Source: CAYOVG01 sp964407285 | Lineage (GTDB): Bacteria > Desulfobacterota > Syntrophobacteria > Syntrophobacterales > Syntrophobacteraceae | Length of the DNA: 19,696 bases | Direction: 5' to 3' | Assembly: GCA_964407285.1 (NCBI GenBank) | Contig: CAYOVG010000095.1 | Coordinates: 1 to 19,696 of the forward strand | Part shown: positions 14,765-19,696 of the stretch, in pieces | Layout of the letters: every line of letters starts with the position of its first letter | Position numbering within the stretch: position 1 is the first letter of the stretch | Notes under the pieces: model-generated | What the model was told of the DNA's origin: nothing | Database searches by the model: none | What the model saw: the letters and a program-made list of their open reading frames with translations, nothing else | Translations under genes and position numbers: made by a program

Positions 14765-14900
14765 ATCCCGAATGTGGAAATACCAGCCGAATACCTATCC
14801 GATGGTTAGTCGCCGGCGAGGTAACGGAGGTCACCTAAAATCCGGACTGTGAAACCAGAAGCCCGTTACCTCCTCGGTGGTTTCAACCATGGAGGAACCA
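14765..14900 (+). repeat. Two more units of the 77-bp repeat family
   Basis: TGTGGAAATACCAGCC at 14773 with core GATGGTTAGTCGCCGGCG at 14801, and TGTGAAACCAG at 14849 with core CGGTGGTTTCAACCATGGAGG at 14875, keep the 28-29 bp box-to-core and 76 bp unit spacing of the main array. The second core continues without a break into the 180-bp direct repeat. The hicB gene therefore sits within the array rather than beside it. Confidence 0.7.
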
Positions 14901-15054
14901 TCGGAAGTACCTCGGCAGTACCATCGGGAGCACTCTGGAACATCAACACAGCTCTCCTATATGCATACCACACAGCAGGCGCGGTTTGGTTTCCATATAC
15001 AAACCATGGGTCCGGGTTCACAAGTCACTCGTCTCATTGGAATCCTTGGAGTCC
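14875..15054 (+). repeat. 180-bp direct repeat, copy 2
   Basis: Second copy of 4979-5158, same orientation, one mismatch seen. On the left it is continuous with an ordinary 77-bp repeat unit, so this copy probably shows the native left context. On the right it joins the RND permease gene at 15054/15055 and supplies the last 11 codons and stop of that reading frame. Confidence 0.93.
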
Positions 15055-18000
15055 TTACCATGGTCCTTCGCGATCAGCATGTAGATGGAGGGAACGACGA
15101 ACAGGGTGAACAGCGTCCCGATGAACATTCCCCCCACCAGCACGAGGCCGATGGAGTTACGGGCGGCCGCGCCCGCGCCGGTCACCAGGGTCAGGGGGAA
15201 GTGGCCCGCGATGGTGGCGGCGCTGGTCATGAGGATCGGCCGGAGCCTCGTCCCGGCCGCCTGGTGGACCGCCTCCAGCTTGGAGTACCCCTCCAACTGC
15301 AGCTTGTTGGCGAACTCGACGATCAGGATGCCGTTTTTGGCGACGAGCCCGATAAGCGTCACGAGGCCGACCTGGGAATAGATGTTTAGGGTGGTGGTCC
15401 AGCCGTTGGTCCAGAAGGGCACGCTCGGGTCGGGCATCTTCAGGAAGGTGAAGAGGAGCGCCCCGAACATGGCAAGGGGGACCGAGCCGGCCAGGATGAC
15501 GAACGGGTCCCGGAAGCTGTTGAACTGGGCCGCCAGCACCAGGAAGATGAGGATGACGGCCAGGGAGAAGGCCGGGAGGAACTGGTTTCCCTCCTTTCGC
15601 AACTGGCGGGACTCGCCGGTGTAGTCGATGACGTAGCCCGCGGGGAGTATCTTGCGCGCCTCGGTCTCGAGGTAGGTGAGGGCCTCATCGAGGGGCCGCA
15701 TCGGAATGGCGCTCAGCTTCACCGCGTTGAGCTGCTGGAAGTGGTTGAGGGAGCGGGGCACGACCGTATTGCGCAGGGTGGCGATGGTGCTGAGCTTGAT
15801 GAGCCTGTCGTTGGGGCCGGTGACGTAGATGTCCTGCAACTGGTCCGGGTTGAGACGGTCGACGCGCTGGATCTGCGGGATGACCTTGTAGCTGCGCCCC
15901 GAGATGTCGAAGCGGTTGACGAAGTCGCCCCCGACCATGCCCCCCAGGTCGGCTCCGACCTGGGACAGGTTGAGCCCCAGGGCCGCCACCTTGTCCTTGT
16001 CGATGACGAACTCGGTCTGGGGCTGGTCGATCTTGACGTCGATCAGCGGCGGGAAGAGGAACATGCCGCTCTGCATGGCCTTCATCTGCAGTTCCCTGGC
16101 GAAACCGATGATCTGGTCCGTGCCGGCCGTCGACGCCAGGATGACTTCGACGGGGAAATCTCCGCCGCCGGGGAGGGCGGGCGGAGTTACCGGGAATATC
16201 TGGACGCCCGGAATGCGCCGCAGCTTCTGCTCGACTTCCGGCATGATCTGGAAGATGTTGCGTTCGCGCTCATCCCACGGTTTGGTCACCATGCCGCTGA
16301 AGCCGGAACTGGGTGAGGTGAGCTGGAAGGTGAAGTCCGTTTCCGGGACGCTCCGGAAGGCCTCGTTGACCGCCGCGGCGAAGTGGCTGTTCTGGTCGAG
16401 GGTCGAGTTGGCGGAGGCGTCGAGGATTCCGAAGATGACCCCCTGGTCCTCCGTGGGCGCCAGTTCCTTGGCGGACATGATGAACATGGGGACCGTGAGA
16501 ATGCTGATCACCAGCCAGACGGCGTAGACCGGGAGCCGGGCCGCGAGGGTGGATGCGAGCAGGCGGCTGTAGGCGTTTTTCAGGCGGTCGAAGCCGCGCG
16601 CTATTCTGCCGGCGAGGCCGTGTTCCCCGCTGCTCGGCTTGAGCAGCGCCGAGCACATGACCGGCGACAGGGTGAGGGCGACAACGCCCGAGATGGTGAC
16701 GGCCCCGGCGAGGGTGAAGGCGAATTCCCGGAAGAGCGAACCCGTCAGCCCCCCCTGTAGTCCGATGGGCAGATAGACGGCGGCAAGCGTGATGGTCATG
16801 GCGATGACGGGGCCGACCAACTCCCGCGCGCCCAGCAGGGCCGCATCGAGCGGCGATTTCCCCTCGGACAGGCGCCGTTCGGCGTTTTCGACCACGACGA
16901 TGGCGTCGTCCACCACGAGACCGACGGAGAGCACTATGGCCAGGAGGGTGAGAATATTCACCGTGAAGCCGAAGGCCTGCATCAGGAAGACCGCGCCGAT
17001 CAGCGAAACCGGGATGGCTACCACCGGAACCAGGACCGACCGGAACGAGCCGAGGAACAGGAAGATGACCACCACGACGATCAGCAGGGTATCTCCGAGG
17101 GTCTTGAGCACTTCGCGGATGGAGTTCGAGATGTAGTCGGTGGCGTCATAGGCGACGCGCGTGTTGAGGCCGGTCGGCAGGTCCCGGCTGATGGACTCCA
17201 TCTCGGTCCGCACCCCTTTGATGACGTCGAGCGAGTTCGCGTTGGGCAACGGCCAGATGCCCATGAAGACGGCGACCTGGCCGGTGAAGCGGACCTCTGT
17301 GTCGTAGTCCTCCGCTCCCAGCACGACATCGGCGATATCGCCCAGCCGCACGATGGTCCCGTTCCACTGGCGCACCACCAGGCGCTTGAAGTCCTCGACG
17401 CCGTTCAGGTTGGTGTCGGCCGTCAGGTTGACCTGGATGTACTCCCCCTTGCTCCTGCCCACGGCGGCCAGGAAGTTGTTGGCGGCCAGGGCCTGGCGGA
17501 CATGGGTCGGGCTGATGTTGAGGGACGCCATCCGGTCCGGACGGAGCCAGATGCGCATGGCGAAAGTGCGGGCGCCGAGGATGTCGGCCCGCTGCACGCC
17601 TTGAATGGTCGCCAGGCGCGGCTGAACGACGCGCACCAGGTAGTCGGTGATCTCGTTTTGCTCCAGGACGTCCGAAGCAAAGCTCAGGTACGCCGAGGCG
17701 AACTGGCTGTCGGCCGATTCGATGTTGATCACCGGCACTTCGGCTTCGGGAGGAAGGTTCCCGCGCACCTGGTCCACCTTGGAGCTGATTTCGGCCAGCC
17801 CCTTGGTGGAGTCGTAGTTGAGTTTGAGGCGCACCTTGATGGTGGAAACGCCGAGGGCGCTCTGGGATTCCATATAGTCGATACCGTCGGCGGCGGCTAT
17901 GGCGCGCTCCAGGGGCGTTGTGATGAAACCGCTCACCAGTTCCGGGCTTGCGCCGACGTAAACGGTGGTGACGGTGATTGCCGCGTTCTCGCTCTTGGGG

Positions 18001-18110
18001 TACTGCTGTACGTTGAGGGAGCGAATCGCCTGGAGTCCCGCGATGATGATCACGAGGTTGACCACGATGGCCAGCACGGGGCGGCGTATGAAAAGATCGG
18101 TGATTTTCAT
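15018..18110 (-). CDS. RND multidrug efflux permease, MexI-like
   Basis: The 1030-residue inner-membrane pump belongs to the hydrophobe/amphiphile efflux (HAE1) RND family and exports drugs or other amphiphiles using the proton gradient. Its start, MKITDLFIRRPVLAIVVNLV, is a typical first membrane helix, and the pump has two large periplasmic loops. The proton-relay pair D401-D402 lies in LVVDDAIVVVENAERR of helix 4, and the C-terminal half repeats the fold (LVTLIGLVAKNGILIVEFAN). Opening motifs resemble MexI-type pumps most, from memory. The gene starts three bases after the adaptor stop. The last native residues are LFVVPSIYMLIAKDHG. After these the frame enters the 180-bp repeat and ends DSKDSNETSDL, so the natural cytoplasmic tail has been replaced. 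All twelve membrane helices should be intact, so activity is probably preserved. Confidence 0.93.
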   Translation of the reverse strand: MKITDLFIRRPVLAIVVNLVIIIAGLQAIRSLNVQQYPKSENAAITVTTVYVGASPELVSGFITTPLERAIAAADGIDYMESQSALGVSTIKVRLKLNYDSTKGLAEISSKVDQVRGNLPPEAEVPVINIESADSQFASAYLSFASDVLEQNEITDYLVRVVQPRLATIQGVQRADILGARTFAMRIWLRPDRMASLNISPTHVRQALAANNFLAAVGRSKGEYIQVNLTADTNLNGVEDFKRLVVRQWNGTIVRLGDIADVVLGAEDYDTEVRFTGQVAVFMGIWPLPNANSLDVIKGVRTEMESISRDLPTGLNTRVAYDATDYISNSIREVLKTLGDTLLIVVVVIFLFLGSFRSVLVPVVAIPVSLIGAVFLMQAFGFTVNILTLLAIVLSVGLVVDDAIVVVENAERRLSEGKSPLDAALLGARELVGPVIAMTITLAAVYLPIGLQGGLTGSLFREFAFTLAGAVTISGVVALTLSPVMCSALLKPSSGEHGLAGRIARGFDRLKNAYSRLLASTLAARLPVYAVWLVISILTVPMFIMSAKELAPTEDQGVIFGILDASANSTLDQNSHFAAAVNEAFRSVPETDFTFQLTSPSSGFSGMVTKPWDERERNIFQIMPEVEQKLRRIPGVQIFPVTPPALPGGGDFPVEVILASTAGTDQIIGFARELQMKAMQSGMFLFPPLIDVKIDQPQTEFVIDKDKVAALGLNLSQVGADLGGMVGGDFVNRFDISGRSYKVIPQIQRVDRLNPDQLQDIYVTGPNDRLIKLSTIATLRNTVVPRSLNHFQQLNAVKLSAIPMRPLDEALTYLETEARKILPAGYVIDYTGESRQLRKEGNQFLPAFSLAVILIFLVLAAQFNSFRDPFVILAGSVPLAMFGALLFTFLKMPDPSVPFWTNGWTTTLNIYSQVGLVTLIGLVAKNGILIVEFANKLQLEGYSKLEAVHQAAGTRLRPILMTSAATIAGHFPLTLVTGAGAAARNSIGLVLVGGMFIGTLFTLFVVPSIYMLIAKDHGKDSKDSNETSDL

Positions 18111-18113
18111 GGT

Positions 18114-19232
18114 TCAGTTGTTCTCCGGTGTAGGCGCCTGCTTGAAGCTCGGGGCAAGCGTGTTGTCTACCGCCACTGCCTGGCCGTTACGCAGTTTGAA
18201 GACCCCCGTGCTTACGATCTGCTGTCCTTCGTCGACTCCGCTCGAGATGGCGATGAAATCGCCGCGTTTCTCTCCCAGGCGCACGAACTGCTGACGCAGC
18301 ACCCGGCCGCTTTTCTCCTTGTCGTTTTCAACGATGAAGACCGAATCGCCGTAGGGGGCGTGGAGCACGGCCGTGGCGGGGATGATCAGCACCTTCTCCC
18401 GTACGGGCAGGTCCACCGCCACGTTGACGAACATGCCGGGGCGCAGTTTTTCATCCTTGTTCAGCACCGTCGCCTGGACCTGGATATTGCGGGTTTCGCT
18501 TTCCACCAGCGGGTTGATCGCGGTGATGCGCCCCTCGACCGTCTCGCCGGGCAGGGCGTCGCAGACCACGCGGATGGGCAGGTTGAGCTGCAACTGCGCC
18601 AGCCGTTGCTGAGGAAGGGTGAAATCGACGTAGATCGGATCGAGACTTTGCAGGGTCACGATGGGGTCCCCCTCCCTGAGCAACTGGCCCAGGTTGACCT
18701 GGCGGATGCCGAGGCGGCCGCTGAAGGGGGCGCGGATATTTTTCTTCGTAATGGTGGCGCGGATGGTGTTCGCATTGGAGACCGCCTGCTCGTGGACGGC
18801 CACGGCCTTGTCGTAGTCGGCCTGGGAGATGATTCTCTCCTTGAGCATCTTGGCGGCGCGATCCAGGTCGGCCTGGGCCACCTTGACCTGTGCTTCGGCT
18901 CCGGGCAGCGCGGCTTCTTCCGACGTGGTGTCCTGGCTGAGCAGCAAGTCCCCCTTCTTCACGGAGCTGCCCGGAGTGAAAGCGATCTTCACCACCTTGC
19001 CCGTAAGCTCGGCGGCCACCGTGACCCCCTGCACGGCCGTCAGGGACCCGATCGCGGTCAATTCGGTCCCCCACGATTCGGAGCCGACGGGGGCGGTGGT
19101 GACGATTTCGGGGGGCGGGACGTTTTTCTTTCCCTGATCGATCATGGCTCCTATCTGCAGGCCCTTGACCGAAGCGAGAATGCCGACGACGAGAACCAGG
19201 GCCAGTATGGTGACGATAAAGCGTATTTTCAT
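18114..19232 (-). CDS. RND efflux periplasmic adaptor subunit, MexH-like
   Basis: The 372-residue membrane-fusion protein links the permease to the outer-membrane channel. An N-terminal hydrophobic anchor or signal (residues 5-22, FIVTILALVLVVGILASV, no lipobox Cys) is followed by the biotinyl-lipoyl half-motif around VAAELTGKVVKIAFTPGSSV with VKKGDLLL. A helical hairpin comes next (EAQVKVAQADLDRAAKMLKE), then the second lipoyl half IRAPFSGRLGIRQVNLGQLL and beta-barrel and membrane-proximal domains. The length is normal for the family. ATG at 19232 is used. The gene follows the outer-membrane factor by 21 bp and precedes the permease by three, so all three form one reverse-strand operon. No local repressor gene is visible in the window. 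Confidence 0.93.
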   Translation of the reverse strand: MKIRFIVTILALVLVVGILASVKGLQIGAMIDQGKKNVPPPEIVTTAPVGSESWGTELTAIGSLTAVQGVTVAAELTGKVVKIAFTPGSSVKKGDLLLSQDTTSEEAALPGAEAQVKVAQADLDRAAKMLKERIISQADYDKAVAVHEQAVSNANTIRATITKKNIRAPFSGRLGIRQVNLGQLLREGDPIVTLQSLDPIYVDFTLPQQRLAQLQLNLPIRVVCDALPGETVEGRITAINPLVESETRNIQVQATVLNKDEKLRPGMFVNVAVDLPVREKVLIIPATAVLHAPYGDSVFIVENDKEKSGRVLRQQFVRLGEKRGDFIAISSGVDEGQQIVSTGVFKLRNGQAVAVDNTLAPSFKQAPTPENN

Positions 19233-19253
19233 GACATTGCGGCTCCCGAGAAA

Positions 19254-19696
19254 TCAGTTTGACCGGCGGTCGGCCGCGAGGGGCCTACTTTCCAGCCATG
19301 GATCACTGTTTAGAGTTTTGTCCATATCGTTTCCGCCCCACCATCCCGTGCCCAGGGCCTGGAAGAGGGCGGCCGTATCGGCGAAGCGCGCCGCACGGGC
19401 CCGCACCAGTTCGATGAGCGCCTGCTGGTGCTGGCGCTGAGCGTTCAACAGCGTCAGGTAGCTCGTTGCGCCGAAATCGAACTGTTTTTCGGTCAGGATG
19501 AGGGAGTCGCGGGCGACGGCTTCGGCTTCGGCTTGAGCGCGCAAGGCGCGCGCGTCGGCTTCCAGCGCCTGGAGCACGTCCGCCACTTCCCGGAACGCCT
19601 GCAGCACGGTTTCCCGGTACTGGGCCAGGGCCTGCTCGAAAGCGGCGATCGCGGCGCGGCGCCTGGCCCTAAGCTCCCCGCCGTGGAAGATCGGCT
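19254..19696 (-). CDS. TolC/NodT-type outer-membrane efflux protein, C-terminal part (runs off window)
   Basis: The reading frame is open to the window edge, so the start lies beyond 19696. The visible 146 residues begin PIFHGGELRARRRAAIAAFE, continue ALAQYRETVLQAFREVADVL, and later read FGATSYLTLLNAQRQHQQAL. These are standard for the second repeat of TolC-like factors of the NodT/OprM family, which form the trimeric outer-membrane exit duct. Residues after WWGGNDMD form the short variable tail. It is the first gene of the efflux operon in the transcription direction. Whether it is a lipoprotein, as usual in this family, cannot be seen here. Confidence 0.92.
   Translation of the reverse strand, partial: PIFHGGELRARRRAAIAAFEQALAQYRETVLQAFREVADVLQALEADARALRAQAEAEAVARDSLILTEKQFDFGATSYLTLLNAQRQHQQALIELVRARAARFADTAALFQALGTGWWGGNDMDKTLNSDPWLESRPLAADRRSN

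Noticed and set aside
13735..14900. CRISPR array, suggested by regular spacing and ATTGAAAC-like core on the reverse strand
   Set aside because: Units differ from each other throughout, both halves of each unit are loosely conserved rather than one fixed repeat with unique spacers, and no cas genes are present.
4979..15054. Classical composite transposon bounded by the 180-bp repeats
   Set aside because: The repeats carry no transposase of their own, no terminal inverted repeats were found, and no target duplication could be seen; recombination is the safer reading.
17502..19262. 586-codon forward open frame
   Set aside because: It lies antisense to the efflux adaptor and permease genes, which have clear family motifs; the high GC content produces long shadow frames.

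Overview
The window looks like a chromosomal segment of a moderately GC-rich Gram-negative bacterium. A tripartite RND efflux operon implies an outer membrane. The ISAzo13-like and IS630-like elements, Hig/Hic antitoxins and a degenerate repeat array would fit a proteobacterium or Desulfobacterota member, but the lineage cannot be fixed from this sequence alone. The efflux genes at the right are visibly more GC-rich than the middle of the window, which suggests a core-type gene block next to an accessory island.

Left part (1-4300): a complete ISAzo13-like insertion sequence with recognisable ends but a transposase broken by two frameshifts. It is followed by a short operon of a SAM-dependent O-methyltransferase and a secreted alpha/beta hydrolase, then the start of a third gene that is cut off. 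A 770-bp internal fragment of the same IS follows, identical by eye except for one base near its right end and carrying one of the same frameshifts. Gene debris comes next, including the N-terminus of a DUF4062-like protein.

Middle (4300-6010): a HigA antitoxin whose HigB toxin is reduced to a C-terminal stub, then a 180-bp sequence that recurs once about 9.9 kb further on, then an N-terminally truncated IS630-like transposase. 6065-12854 (reverse strand): a two-gene operon that is the most interesting part of the window. The first gene encodes a 1590-residue protein with an N-terminal SesB/DUF676-like serine hydrolase, a long TPR-type region and a PIN-like nuclease domain near the C-terminus. 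The second, overlapping it by 32 bp, encodes a 682-residue soluble, apparently helical protein with no domain I recognise. This has the layout of a biological-conflict (possibly anti-phage) system with two putative effector domains on one sensor scaffold. That role is inference.

Right part (12860-19696): about 0.9 kb without a convincing gene, an array of degenerate 77-bp tandem repeats with hairpin potential, a solitary HicB-like antitoxin, the second copy of the 180-bp repeat, and a reverse-strand RND operon (outer-membrane factor, periplasmic adaptor, inner-membrane permease). The permease reading frame ends inside the 180-bp repeat, so the repeat has replaced its natural C-terminal tail. 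The paired 180-bp repeats, partial genes at their borders and low-GC filler together look like a region repeatedly remodelled by insertion and recombination.
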